The position numbers and the translations under genes are program-made. Below the pieces are notes generated by a model. It worked only from the letters and a program-made list of their open reading frames with translations. It was not told the origin of the DNA and searched no databases. Positions 1 through 8,302 of a DNA stretch of 64,000 nucleotides are shown here, piece by piece. This stretch comes from Pseudocitrobacter cyperus (GTDB lineage: Bacteria; Pseudomonadota; Gammaproteobacteria; Enterobacterales; Enterobacteriaceae), in NCBI RefSeq assembly GCF_039889165.1, contig NZ_JAYMYY010000005.1, forward strand, positions 1-64,000, given 5' to 3'. Positions within the stretch are counted from its first letter, which is position 1; each line of letters starts with the position of its first letter.

Positions 1-165
1 TATTTCAGGCTGACAAGAGATTATTTAAAAAAATTTACAGTTCGTACTTTTTTTCACCAAAACGTATGTGAATACATCATAAAATGCACTCTTTGATGTT
101 TTAACAGCCGATTTTTTGCAGCGAATGGCATACTAGAAACAATAACAAGATACAGGAATGGCTTT
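1..165 (+). promoter_or_regulatory. Upstream region of the yieP-type regulator gene
   Basis: AT-rich stretch with no open frame of note. It ends in a Shine-Dalgarno AGGA at 154-157, 8 bases before the ATG at 166. I could not assign a convincing -35/-10 pair. Palindromic halves around 62-80 could be an operator for the GntR protein itself, but that is a guess. Confidence 0.35.
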
Positions 166-870
166 ATGTCTTTTAGCGCACAGCAATTAGCAGCACAAAA
201 AAACATCTCGTGGGTATTAGCGGAGAAGTTAGCTCAGAAAATCCTTGCAGGCGATTATCCCCCTGAGAGCATTCTTCCCGGCGAAATGGAATTAGGCGAG
301 ATCTTTGGCGTGAGTCGAACTGCCGTTCGCGAAGCGGTGAAGACTCTCAGCGCAAAAGGCATGCTTCTTCCTCGTCCACGAATTGGTACGCGAGTGATGC
401 CGCAATCACACTGGAATTTCCTCGATACTGAGCTTCTCTCCTGGTGGCTGACAGAGGATAATTTTCAGGAAGTTATGAAACACTTTCTGGTGCTACGCCA
501 TAGCCTTGAGCCACAAGCTTGTTTGTTGGCAGCAACATTAGGAACCTCCGCACAAAAAGCGGAGCTCAATACATTAATGAAAGAGATGGCGATTCTGAAA
601 AAGAACTTCGATCGCAATCGGTGGATTGACGTTGATACAGCCTGGCATGAACATATTTATGAAATGACGGCGAATCCATTCCTTATCTCATTCGCTAAAC
701 TCTTTCATTCGGTGTACCACACCTACTTTACGTCCATTACCCAGGATGAAGTGATTGAACTGGAAAAGCATCAGGCAATTGTTGATGCCATTCAGGAAAA
801 AGATGGCCAAAAAGCGTTTATGGCTTGTCAGGCGCTGTTGAGCGCGCCCCACATTCGACAAGGAGTATAA
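166..870 (+). CDS. yieP: GntR/FadR-family transcriptional regulator YieP
   Basis: A 234-residue DNA-binding repressor of the FadR subgroup. The N-terminal winged helix-turn-helix spans roughly residues 12-75, with the recognition helix in SRTAVREAVKTLSAKG. It is followed by an all-helical FCD ligand-binding domain at about residues 90-225, carrying the conserved WHEHIYEMTANPF segment. It closely resembles E. coli YieP and is a few residues longer at the C terminus. A Shine-Dalgarno AGGA sits at 154-157. The exporter gene hsrA follows after 9 bases on the same strand, so the two are very likely co-transcribed. The natural ligand cannot be read from the sequence. Confidence 0.9.
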   Translation: MSFSAQQLAAQKNISWVLAEKLAQKILAGDYPPESILPGEMELGEIFGVSRTAVREAVKTLSAKGMLLPRPRIGTRVMPQSHWNFLDTELLSWWLTEDNFQEVMKHFLVLRHSLEPQACLLAATLGTSAQKAELNTLMKEMAILKKNFDRNRWIDVDTAWHEHIYEMTANPFLISFAKLFHSVYHTYFTSITQDEVIELEKHQAIVDAIQEKDGQKAFMACQALLSAPHIRQGV

Positions 871-879
871 AAGCATCGC

Positions 880-2277
880 ATGACACAGAAAAAAGCGCGG
901 AGTATGGCCGGGTTGCCGTGGATAGCCGCCATGGCATTTTTTATGCAGGCCCTGGATGCGACGATTCTAAATACCGCGCTTCCCGCAATCGCTCACAGTC
1001 TTAACCGTTCACCGCTCGCCATGCAGTCCGCCATTATTAGTTATACCCTGACGGTGGCGATGCTTATTCCGGTCAGCGGCTGGCTGGCCGACCGTTTCGG
1101 CACCCGCCGCATATTTATGATTGCCGTTAGCCTCTTTACGCTCGGCTCTCTGGCTTGCGCCCTCTCCGCCTCACTACTTGAACTGGTCGTCTTCCGCGTC
1201 ATCCAGGGGATTGGCGGCGCGATGATGATGCCCGTAGCCCGTCTGGCACTGTTGCGCGCCTATCCGCGTAGCGAACTGCTGCCCGTGCTGAACTTTGTCA
1301 CCATGCCAGGGCTGGTTGGCCCAATCCTCGGGCCGGTGCTTGGCGGTGTACTGGTAACATGGGCGAGCTGGCACTGGATATTCCTGATCAACATCCCCAT
1401 CGGCGTTGCCGGGTTGATCTACGCCCGCAAATATATGCCTAACTTCACGACCCCACGGCGTAGCTTTGATATGTCAGGTTTTCTGCTGTTCGGCCTAAGC
1501 CTGGTGCTGTTCTCCAGCGGGATGGAGTTGTTTGGCGAACGCATCGTTGCGAGCTGGATAGCCTTCGCCATTATCGGCGTCAGCATCCTGATGATGTTGG
1601 CGTATATTCGCCATGCCCGCCGTCACCCCACGCCGCTCATCTCTCTGTCGCTGTTTAAGACTCGCACCTTCTCAGTCGGCATTGCCGGAAACCTGGCCAC
1701 ACGTTTAGGCACTGGCTGTGTGCCATTCCTGATGCCGCTGATGTTGCAGGTGGGATTTGGTTATCCGGCGCTGATCGCCGGTTGCATGATGGCGCCGACT
1801 GCGCTGGGGTCAATACTGGCAAAATCCACGGTGACTCAGGTGCTACGCTGGTTAGGTTATCGGAAAACGCTGGTTGGCATTACGGTGTTTATTGGCGTGA
1901 TGATTGCGCAGTTCTCGCTGCAATCCCCATCCATGCCGATGTGGATGATGATCCTCCCGCTGTTCGTGCTCGGAATGGCGATGTCGACGCAGTTTACGTC
2001 GATGAACACCATTACCCTCGCCGACCTGACGGATGAAAACGCCAGCAGCGGTAACAGCATGCTGGCCGTGACGCAGCAACTGTCGATTAGCTTAGGGGTG
2101 GCGGTTAGCGCGGCTGTGCTGAGGGTCTATCAGGGTATCGACGGGACAAATACCATCGAGCAGTTCCACTACACCTTTATTACGATGGGTGGGATTACCG
2201 TGATATCGGCACTCATGTTTATGCTGCTGAAACCGAAAGATGGCCGCAACCTGATTAAGGAGCGGCACAAAGCTTAA
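880..2277 (+). CDS. hsrA: MFS drug/proton antiporter HsrA (DHA2 family)
   Basis: A 465-residue inner-membrane exporter with about 13-14 hydrophobic segments. DHA2 features are visible: the QALDATILNTALP start of helix 1, the motif A loop GWLADRFGTRR after helix 2, and motif C-like GPILGPVLGG in helix 5. It matches E. coli HsrA but is about ten residues shorter, because its stop codon falls inside the opposing rbsR stop. The AGGAG at 861-865 lies an unusually long 14 bases before the ATG, so translation may depend on coupling to yieP. Its substrate is unknown; overexpression of the E. coli protein is linked to homocysteine export. Confidence 0.9.
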   Translation: MTQKKARSMAGLPWIAAMAFFMQALDATILNTALPAIAHSLNRSPLAMQSAIISYTLTVAMLIPVSGWLADRFGTRRIFMIAVSLFTLGSLACALSASLLELVVFRVIQGIGGAMMMPVARLALLRAYPRSELLPVLNFVTMPGLVGPILGPVLGGVLVTWASWHWIFLINIPIGVAGLIYARKYMPNFTTPRRSFDMSGFLLFGLSLVLFSSGMELFGERIVASWIAFAIIGVSILMMLAYIRHARRHPTPLISLSLFKTRTFSVGIAGNLATRLGTGCVPFLMPLMLQVGFGYPALIAGCMMAPTALGSILAKSTVTQVLRWLGYRKTLVGITVFIGVMIAQFSLQSPSMPMWMMILPLFVLGMAMSTQFTSMNTITLADLTDENASSGNSMLAVTQQLSISLGVAVSAAVLRVYQGIDGTNTIEQFHYTFITMGGITVISALMFMLLKPKDGRNLIKERHKA

Positions 2278-3266
2278 ACGGAACCGCGAACCACCAGCTC
2301 GGGCGTCAGTTGTACACGCTGCTGTTTTTGCCCGGGCTGGGCCATTCGGTGAATAAGCACATCAATCGCCAGCTCGCCCAGTTCATCTTTTGGCTGATGG
2401 ATAGTCGTCAGTGGCGGCGTCATATAACGTGCCAGTTCAATATCATCATAACCAATCACTGCCATATCCTGCGGGATACGCAATCCAGCCTGGTAGAGCG
2501 CCTGATACGCCCCTACCGCCATGGCATCGTTGCCAACAAACACAGCCTGCGGCGCTTCGGGCAGCGCCAGCAACTGCTGCATCGCATCAAAACCGCCGCC
2601 AAATTCAAAGTTGCTGGTGATCACATAGCCGTCAGGGATCGCCAGGCCGGCATGTTGCATGGCGGCCTGATACCCTTCCAGACGCAGCCTTGCAGGCGTT
2701 TTATCCAACGGCCCGGCGATACAGGCAATCCGGGTATGCCCTTTTTCAATGAGATAGCGGGTCGCCATATCGCCGCCCAGCAGAGAGTTATCCTGAATAA
2801 GATCGCTGTCGCCATCAAACGGTGCCCAGTCCATCATCACCGTCGGGATCGAGGGATAACGCTGCATAATTTCCTGCGACGGTTGATGTGTCTCGGTACA
2901 CAACAGCAGTAACCCATCAACGCGTTTTTGCATCAGCGTCTCCAGGTTGCGGTTCATCCGCTGTTCATCGCCTTCGGTATTACAGAGAACCAGGCTATAA
3001 CCGCGCTCAAAGCAGCTACGCTCCACGCCGCGAACAAGCTCCGAGTAAAACGGATTGGTACTGGCGGTAATGAGCATGCCGATAGTTCGGGTTTGATTTA
3101 GCTTGAGGCTGCGCGCCAGCGCAGAGGGCGCGTAGTTAAGGCTTTTAATGGCCGCATCGACTTTTTCAGTAATTGCTTCGCTGACGTAGCGGTCTTTATT
3201 AATGACGTGAGAAACGGTAGAGGTTGAAACGCCCGCAACGCGGGCGACATCTTTCATGGTAGCCAA
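2274..3266 (-). CDS. rbsR: Ribose operon repressor RbsR (LacI family)
   Basis: A 330-residue LacI-type repressor. The N-terminal helix-turn-helix MATMKDVARVAGVSTSTVSH is followed by the hinge helix (SALARSLK, about residues 48-55) and a periplasmic-binding-protein-like effector domain that responds to ribose. It is the last gene of rbsDACBKR, 3 bases after rbsK, with a Shine-Dalgarno AGAGG inside the rbsK end. It should bind the AGCGAAACGTTTCGCT palindrome in front of rbsD, so it regulates its own operon. Its stop codon overlaps the stop of the convergent hsrA gene by 3 bases (2274-2277 region). Confidence 0.96.
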   Translation of the reverse strand: MATMKDVARVAGVSTSTVSHVINKDRYVSEAITEKVDAAIKSLNYAPSALARSLKLNQTRTIGMLITASTNPFYSELVRGVERSCFERGYSLVLCNTEGDEQRMNRNLETLMQKRVDGLLLLCTETHQPSQEIMQRYPSIPTVMMDWAPFDGDSDLIQDNSLLGGDMATRYLIEKGHTRIACIAGPLDKTPARLRLEGYQAAMQHAGLAIPDGYVITSNFEFGGGFDAMQQLLALPEAPQAVFVGNDAMAVGAYQALYQAGLRIPQDMAVIGYDDIELARYMTPPLTTIHQPKDELGELAIDVLIHRMAQPGQKQQRVQLTPELVVRGSV

Positions 3267-3269
3267 GCG

Positions 3270-4199
3270 TTACCTCTGCTGACTCAGAAATTCGTCGATC
3301 TCTTCACGCCAGGGAACAGAAGGCTGCGCACCTTTACGGGTTACGGCAATAGCCGCTGCCGCATGGGCGAAACGGATAGCATCGTTCAGTTCTTTCTCTT
3401 CCAGCAATGCGGTAATGAGTGCGCCGTTAAAGGTGTCTCCAGCGGCGATGGTATCAATAGCCTGAACTTTAAACCCGGCCACGCGCTGGCCTTCGCCCTT
3501 CACGCTTGCCCAGACGCCACGGCTACCCAGGGTGATAATCACCGTATCGATACCTTTTGCGTGTAACGCCTGCGCCGCTTTAGCCGCATCGTTATCGTTT
3601 TCGACGCGAATGCCTGTCAGCTTCTCCGCTTCCGTTTCATTTGGCGTGATGATGTCCACCAGCGCCAGCAGTTCATCAGAAAGCGCACGTGCCGGAGCCG
3701 GATTTAAAATAACCTGCGTCTGGTGCTGATGAGCAATTTTCGCCGCCAGCAGTACGCTTTCCAGCGGCGACTCCAGTTGCATCAGCAGTGCATCAGCCTG
3801 CGCAATGCGATCTTTTTGCGCCTCAATCAGCGCAGGTGAGAGGGCAGCATTCGCCCCCGCATGAATACCAATAACATTTTCACCTTCGCCATTCACAAAG
3901 ATCAGCGCCACACCGGTCGATTCACCAGGGATCACGCTGACTGGCGCGACGTCAATACGGTCGCTTTGCAACTGCTTACGAATACGTTCGCCGGTATCAT
4001 CGTCTCCGGTACAAGCAATAAACGCGATATCCGCACCGCTACGCCCGGCGGCGACAGCCTGGTTCGCACCTTTACCGCCAAAAGCAACCTGATACTGGCT
4101 ACCGGTGACGGTTTCGCCCGGAGTCGGGAAGGATTCAAGATTCAGAATGTGATCGGCATTGATGCTGCCAAGAACGACGAGTTTGCCTGCGGTTTTCAT
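3270..4199 (-). CDS. rbsK: Ribokinase
   Basis: Phosphorylates D-ribose to ribose 5-phosphate with ATP in the cytoplasm. The 309 residues carry both PfkB-family signatures: the N-terminal GGKGANQAVAAGRSG (about residues 42-56) and the C-terminal DTIAAGDTFNGAL, whose GD pair forms the anion hole and catalytic base (Asp about 255). The length equals the E. coli enzyme. It lies between rbsB and rbsR. A 99-base gap with a strong hairpin separates it from rbsB, which should lower its expression relative to the abundant binding protein. Confidence 0.97.
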   Translation of the reverse strand: MKTAGKLVVLGSINADHILNLESFPTPGETVTGSQYQVAFGGKGANQAVAAGRSGADIAFIACTGDDDTGERIRKQLQSDRIDVAPVSVIPGESTGVALIFVNGEGENVIGIHAGANAALSPALIEAQKDRIAQADALLMQLESPLESVLLAAKIAHQHQTQVILNPAPARALSDELLALVDIITPNETEAEKLTGIRVENDNDAAKAAQALHAKGIDTVIITLGSRGVWASVKGEGQRVAGFKVQAIDTIAAGDTFNGALITALLEEKELNDAIRFAHAAAAIAVTRKGAQPSVPWREEIDEFLSQQR

Positions 4200-4298
4200 T
4201 TCAGCGTGTCCGATAAGTGCGCCACCCGCTTCCGGGTGGCGCGTGCCCTGCTTTTCTTTATAGGTTGTCCCTCAAGCCTTTGTGGCCTGAATGGTGAC
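4200..4298 (-). ncRNA. rbsB 3' UTR with strong hairpin; possible RbsZ-type sRNA region
   Basis: The rbsB-rbsK spacer contains a perfect 10-bp stem, 4219-4228 (GCGCCACCCG) pairing with 4233-4242, around a 4-base loop. No U-run follows, so it looks like a processing or decay-blocking hairpin rather than a terminator. In E. coli the rbsB 3' UTR yields the Hfq-bound RNA RbsZ; equivalence here is inferred from position only. Confidence 0.45.
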
Positions 4299-5189
4299 TT
4301 ATTGCTTAATAACCAGCTTCAGGTCAACCGGATATTTAGCCTGAACTTTCTCGCCTTTCAGTACCTTATCCGCAGTTTCAACGCCTTTTGCGCCAATCTG
4401 CTCTGGCAACTGAGCAATAGTCGCGGACAGTTTGCCACTATTTACTGCCTTTTCGCCATCCGGCGTGCCGTCAAACCCGACAACCATCACATCGGATTTA
4501 CCAGCCGTCTGTAGCGCACGCAGTGCACCCAGCGCCATTTCGTCGTTCTGAGCAAATACCGCCTGCACATCCGGGTGCGCCGTCAGCAGGTTTTGCATGA
4601 CGTTCAGGCCCTTAGTGCGGTCGAAGTCAGCCGGTTGGCTCGCCAGCACGTTAAACTTGTGCGCCGCTACGGCCTGCTGGAAACCTTCACCGCGCTCACG
4701 CGCAGCGGACGTTCCTGCGATACCTTGTAATTCGATAACCTTCGCGCCTTCACCGGCTTTTTTCGCGATGTAATCACCAGCGATTTTACCACCCAGTACG
4801 TTATCGGATGCGATATGGCTGACCACGTCGCCTTTAGCCGCTACGCGGTCGAGGGTGATCACCGGAATTTTTGCCTGATTAGCCATCTTGATGGCGTTAC
4901 CGACAGCATCGGAATCCGTTGGGTTTACCAGCAAAATTTTGGTGCCGCGCACGGTTAAGTCCTGCACGTTCGCCAGCTCTTTTGCCGGGTTGTTCTGTGA
5001 GTCCAGCACCACCAGGTTGTAGCCCAGTTTATCCGCTTCTTTTTGCGCGCCATCCTTCAGTGAGACGAAGAACGGGTTATTCAGGGTAGAGATGACCAGC
5101 GCGATGGTGTCTTTCGCCATCGCGTTCGCGCTCACAGTGGCGCTTAGCGCAACAGCAGAAACCAGGGTAGCCAGTTTTTTCATATTCAT
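4299..5189 (-). CDS. rbsB: D-ribose periplasmic binding protein RbsB
   Basis: Substrate-binding protein of the RbsABC importer and ligand of the Trg chemoreceptor. Of its 296 residues, the first 25 form a classical Sec signal (MNMKKLATLVSAVALSATVS, then ANAMA) with cleavage expected before KDTIALVIS. The mature part is a type I periplasmic-binding fold; ribose contacts such as the NNPFF loop and the QNDEMALGA segment are present. It is nearly identical to the E. coli protein. It lies 27 bases downstream of rbsC and has its own Shine-Dalgarno site. Confidence 0.97.
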   Translation of the reverse strand: MNMKKLATLVSAVALSATVSANAMAKDTIALVISTLNNPFFVSLKDGAQKEADKLGYNLVVLDSQNNPAKELANVQDLTVRGTKILLVNPTDSDAVGNAIKMANQAKIPVITLDRVAAKGDVVSHIASDNVLGGKIAGDYIAKKAGEGAKVIELQGIAGTSAARERGEGFQQAVAAHKFNVLASQPADFDRTKGLNVMQNLLTAHPDVQAVFAQNDEMALGALRALQTAGKSDVMVVGFDGTPDGEKAVNSGKLSATIAQLPEQIGAKGVETADKVLKGEKVQAKYPVDLKLVIKQ

Positions 5190-5216
5190 AGTAAAGATGT
5201 CCTGTAGAGTCGTGAG

Positions 5217-6182
5217 TTACTGCTTTTTGTTGTCTACCAGCACCGCCAGCAAAATCACCACTGCTTTAACGATCATCTGGTAATAGGAAGAAACACCCAG
5301 CAAATTCAAACCATTATTCAGGAAACCGAGGATCAGCGCGCCGATCAGCGTCCCAACTATGCGACCTTTACCGCCCGCAAGACTGGTTCCCCCCAGCACA
5401 ACCGCCGCAATAGCATCCAGTTCATAACCAGTGCCCGCCGTCGGCTGTGCGGAAGAGAGGCGCGCCACTTCGATAACGCCCGCCAGCGACGCCAGCAGGC
5501 CGCACAAAGCGTAGACGATAATCTTGATTTTATTGACGCTGATACCGGAAAGACGCGTCGCCGCTTCGTTACCGCCCAGCGCGTAGATATAGCGACCAAG
5601 ACGGGTGTGGTGCAACATGTACCAGGCCGCCAGGAAGACAATCGCCATGATCCACACTGGCGTCGGAATGCCCAGCGGGCGACCAATCCCGAACCAGCCG
5701 AACAGGTCAGCGTTATCCGTAAAGCCGGTGTTCACCGGGCTACCGTTGGTGTACACCATCGTGACACCGCGCAGCAGCAACATCATTACCAGCGTGGCAA
5801 TAAACGCCTGTACCCGGCCTTTAGCCACAATCACCCCGGTCACTGCGCCAATAGCGCCACCTAACGCAAGAGCGCCGGCCACGGCCACCAGAGCATTGAC
5901 TTCAAGCCCGACAATCGAAGCCGCCACTGCGCCAGTCAGCGCTAACAGAGAACCGACGGACAGGTCGATCCCCGAGGTTAGAATTACCAGCGTCATCCCT
6001 ACCGCCATAATGGCGTTGACGGAGGTTTGTTGCAGGATGTTGAACAGGTTATTGACGGTAAAAAAGTTTGGGCTCATGGTCGAGACGATGGCAATCAGCA
6101 CCAGCAAAGCGATCAGCGATTTTTGCTCCATCAGCCATGCTTTGGTGAAATAGCGGCGACCAGCGACAGCCTGGTTTGTCAT
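5217..6182 (-). CDS. rbsC: Ribose ABC transporter permease RbsC
   Basis: A 321-residue inner-membrane permease with eight to ten hydrophobic segments, the BPD_transp_2 family fold used by sugar importers. Recognisable marks are TSGIDLSVGSLLALTG in the first half and the coupling segment ALGGNEAATRLSGI, which contacts the RbsA ATPase. The length matches E. coli RbsC. It starts 5 bases after rbsA, consistent with tight co-translation, and is followed by rbsB. Confidence 0.97.
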   Translation of the reverse strand: MTNQAVAGRRYFTKAWLMEQKSLIALLVLIAIVSTMSPNFFTVNNLFNILQQTSVNAIMAVGMTLVILTSGIDLSVGSLLALTGAVAASIVGLEVNALVAVAGALALGGAIGAVTGVIVAKGRVQAFIATLVMMLLLRGVTMVYTNGSPVNTGFTDNADLFGWFGIGRPLGIPTPVWIMAIVFLAAWYMLHHTRLGRYIYALGGNEAATRLSGISVNKIKIIVYALCGLLASLAGVIEVARLSSAQPTAGTGYELDAIAAVVLGGTSLAGGKGRIVGTLIGALILGFLNNGLNLLGVSSYYQMIVKAVVILLAVLVDNKKQ

Positions 6183-6187
6183 CTTCT

Positions 6188-7693
6188 TTACTCCTGATTC
6201 ACACGGTTAAGCTTGCCCACAGCGGCAGCCATTAATACTTCCTGGGTGGCCTGCTCGCGTGTAAATTCACCGCCGAGATGCCCTTCATGCATCACAATAA
6301 TGCGATCGCTCATCCCCAGAACTTCCGGCATCTCAGAGGAGACCAGAATGATGCTCAGACCATCGGCCTTGAACTGGTTGATAAGCTGATAAATCTCTTT
6401 TTTCGCACCGACATCCACGCCACGGGTCGGTTCGTCCAGAATCAATACTTTCGGGCGCGTCATCAAACCACGTGCGATGGCGACTTTCTGCTGATTGCCG
6501 CCAGAGAGCAGGCCGATAGCCTGTTCCATTGATGGCGTTTTGACGTTAAACAGGCGGATAAAATCGCTGACCGCCTGTTGTTCGTCCTTATGCTTCAGGC
6601 TGCCGCCCGCACGGCTAAAGTAGCGCAACGCCGTCAGCGACATGTTCTCTTTCACCGACATCCCAAGCACTAATCCATCACGCTTACGATCTTCAGAGAT
6701 ATAAACAATGCCGTTTGCCAGGCCATCCTGCGGGGAACGCGTTACTACTTCATGGCCATCCAGCATGACATAGCCGCTGCTGCGCGGCAGCGCGCCGTAC
6801 AGCACTTTCATCAGTTCCGTGCGCCCTGCGCCCATCAGGCCAGCCACGCCGAGAATTTCGCCTTTGCGCAGCGTGAAGGAGACGTTTTCAACGCCCGATC
6901 CGCACAGGTTATCGACCTTCAGGCGGATCTCGCCAGGCGCTTTATCAAGACGCGGGTATTGATCTTCAAGTTTGCGCCCTACCATCATTTCGATCAGCGA
7001 ATCTTCAGTAAGCGATGAGACTTCACGTTCGGCAATAAACTGACCGTCACGAAATACGGTAACGTCATCGCAAATCTCGAAGATTTCTTTCATGCGGTGG
7101 GAGATATAGACAATGCCGCGCCCCTGCGATTTCAGCTCGCGGATGACGCGGAATAAAGATTCGGTTTCGGTATCAGTCAGCGCATCGGTCGGTTCATCCA
7201 TGATGATGACCTTCGACTCAAAGCTCAGCACCTTGGCAATTTCCACCATCTGCTGATCGCCGATGGAGAGTTCGCCCACCAGCCTGTCACTTTTAAAGCG
7301 CAGATTAAGTTTCGCCAGCAGGACATCCGCTTCGGCATACATCTTCTTCCAGTCGATTTTACCGAAGCGGTTCACAAACTCGCGGCCGAGGAAGATGTTT
7401 TCCGCAATGGTGAGCTGCGGGATCAGGTTCAGTTCCTGGTGGATAATGCCTATGCCCGCTTCCTGCGACGATTTCGGCCCGTTAAAGGTGGTTTCTTTGC
7501 CCAGCCATAACAGCGAACCGGCATCGCGAGAGTAGATACCGGTCAGCACTTTCATCATCGTGGATTTGCCGGCGCCGTTTTCGCCAACCAGCGCCATCAC
7601 GCGGCCGGGATAAACATTCAACGCCGCGCCAGAAAGGGCTTTCACGCCCGGGAAGGATTTATCGATACCTTTTAATTGCAGTAATGCGTCCAT
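6188..7693 (-). CDS. rbsA: Ribose ABC transporter ATP-binding protein RbsA
   Basis: A 501-residue duplicated ATPase that powers ribose import. The N-terminal cassette has Walker A GENGAGKST, signature-region LSIGDQQMVEIA and Walker B VIIMDEPTDAL. The C-terminal cassette has the degenerate Walker A GLMGAGRTE typical of the sugar branch, SGGNQQKVAIARGL, and LILDEPTRGVD. I set the start at the ATG at 7693 (MDALLQLKG), which matches the family. The open frame extends 15 codons further but would overlap rbsD without a ribosome site. It begins 7 bases after the rbsD stop. Confidence 0.96.
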   Translation of the reverse strand: MDALLQLKGIDKSFPGVKALSGAALNVYPGRVMALVGENGAGKSTMMKVLTGIYSRDAGSLLWLGKETTFNGPKSSQEAGIGIIHQELNLIPQLTIAENIFLGREFVNRFGKIDWKKMYAEADVLLAKLNLRFKSDRLVGELSIGDQQMVEIAKVLSFESKVIIMDEPTDALTDTETESLFRVIRELKSQGRGIVYISHRMKEIFEICDDVTVFRDGQFIAEREVSSLTEDSLIEMMVGRKLEDQYPRLDKAPGEIRLKVDNLCGSGVENVSFTLRKGEILGVAGLMGAGRTELMKVLYGALPRSSGYVMLDGHEVVTRSPQDGLANGIVYISEDRKRDGLVLGMSVKENMSLTALRYFSRAGGSLKHKDEQQAVSDFIRLFNVKTPSMEQAIGLLSGGNQQKVAIARGLMTRPKVLILDEPTRGVDVGAKKEIYQLINQFKADGLSIILVSSEMPEVLGMSDRIIVMHEGHLGGEFTREQATQEVLMAAAVGKLNRVNQE

Positions 7694-7700
7694 GTTGGCC

Positions 7701-8120
7701 TCAGAAGGTGACGCCAGCACAGAGAATAATATTCGCATACGGGGAACACTCCCCGCTGCGAATCACCGCCTGACTGTCTGCGGTTTGTTTTTTAAACTGC
7801 TCATGGGTGGTGTAACGAATTTCTATGGTATTTCCCTGGTGTTGTTGCAGTTGCCCGATAAATTTGAGCAACGTTTCGTGGAGTTGCGGATTATGTTGTT
7901 TAATCTCCGAGGCGAGAATGGCGGCCTCAACCTGCATTTCACGGGTTACTACGTCCAGCACCTGCATAAAGGTGGGAACGCCCTGAGTTAATGCCATATC
8001 GATACGCGTTGTACCGCGTGGGATGGGTAAGCCCGCATCACACACCACCAGCGTATCGGTATGCCCCAGGCGGGAGATGACCGATGAAATTTCAGAGTTA
8101 AGTACCGTGCCTTTCTTCAT
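7701..8120 (-). CDS. rbsD: D-ribose pyranase RbsD
   Basis: Interconverts the beta-pyranose and furanose forms of ribose so that ribokinase receives the furanose. The 139 residues equal the E. coli length. Family marks include the N-terminal HTDTLVVCDAGLPIP segment with the catalytic His about 20, and the C-terminal IRSGECSPYANIILCAGVTF. It is the first gene of rbsDACBKR; the operator palindrome lies 15-30 bases in front of its ATG. Confidence 0.97.
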   Translation of the reverse strand: MKKGTVLNSEISSVISRLGHTDTLVVCDAGLPIPRGTTRIDMALTQGVPTFMQVLDVVTREMQVEAAILASEIKQHNPQLHETLLKFIGQLQQHQGNTIEIRYTTHEQFKKQTADSQAVIRSGECSPYANIILCAGVTF

Positions 8121-8134
8121 TTTCTTGCTCCACT

Positions 8135-8150
8135 AGCGAAACGTTTCGCT
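8135..8150 (-). promoter_or_regulatory. RbsR operator, promoter-proximal
   Basis: A perfect 16-base palindrome, AGCGAAACGTTTCGCT, with its centre between 8142 and 8143, just upstream of rbsD and downstream of a plausible promoter (-10-like ATTAAA and -35-like TTGGTT on the minus strand, about 8160-8190). It matches the LacI-family RbsR operator of E. coli in sequence and place. Confidence 0.88.
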
Positions 8151-8203
8151 ACGTTAAGTTTAATCTCAAGGCTGAGTAGAAAACCAACACGAAGTAACAA
8201 AAT

Positions 8204-8227
8204 TGTGATCAACGTCGAAACGTTTCG
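8204..8227 (-). promoter_or_regulatory. Second RbsR-type palindrome overlapping a CRP half-site
   Basis: CGAAACGTTTCG at 8216-8227 repeats the core of the proximal operator exactly, 79 bp centre to centre. The sequence TGTGATCAACGTCGAA at 8204-8219 has a good left CRP half and a poor right half that runs into the palindrome. This suggests that repressor and CRP compete here, or that RbsR loops between the two sites. Confidence 0.65.
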
Positions 8228-8260
8228 CTCGTCAGAAAGAAAGGAAACAAGAGAAAGAAA

Positions 8261-8300
8261 AACGCCGGGAGGTTATTCACCATCCCGGCGTTGCTACGGC
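8261..8300 (-). terminator. Rho-independent terminator of kup
   Basis: Inverted repeat 8261-8270 (AACGCCGGGA) pairs with 8283-8292. On the minus strand it is followed by TTTCTTTC-rich sequence running towards the rbs regulatory region. It lies 10 bases downstream of the kup stop codon. Confidence 0.8.
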
Positions 8301-8302
8301 CT

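Noticed and set aside
2310..2912. 200-codon plus-strand frame opposite rbsR
   Set aside because: Shadow of rbsR; composition rich in His/Arg/Gln, no ribosome site.
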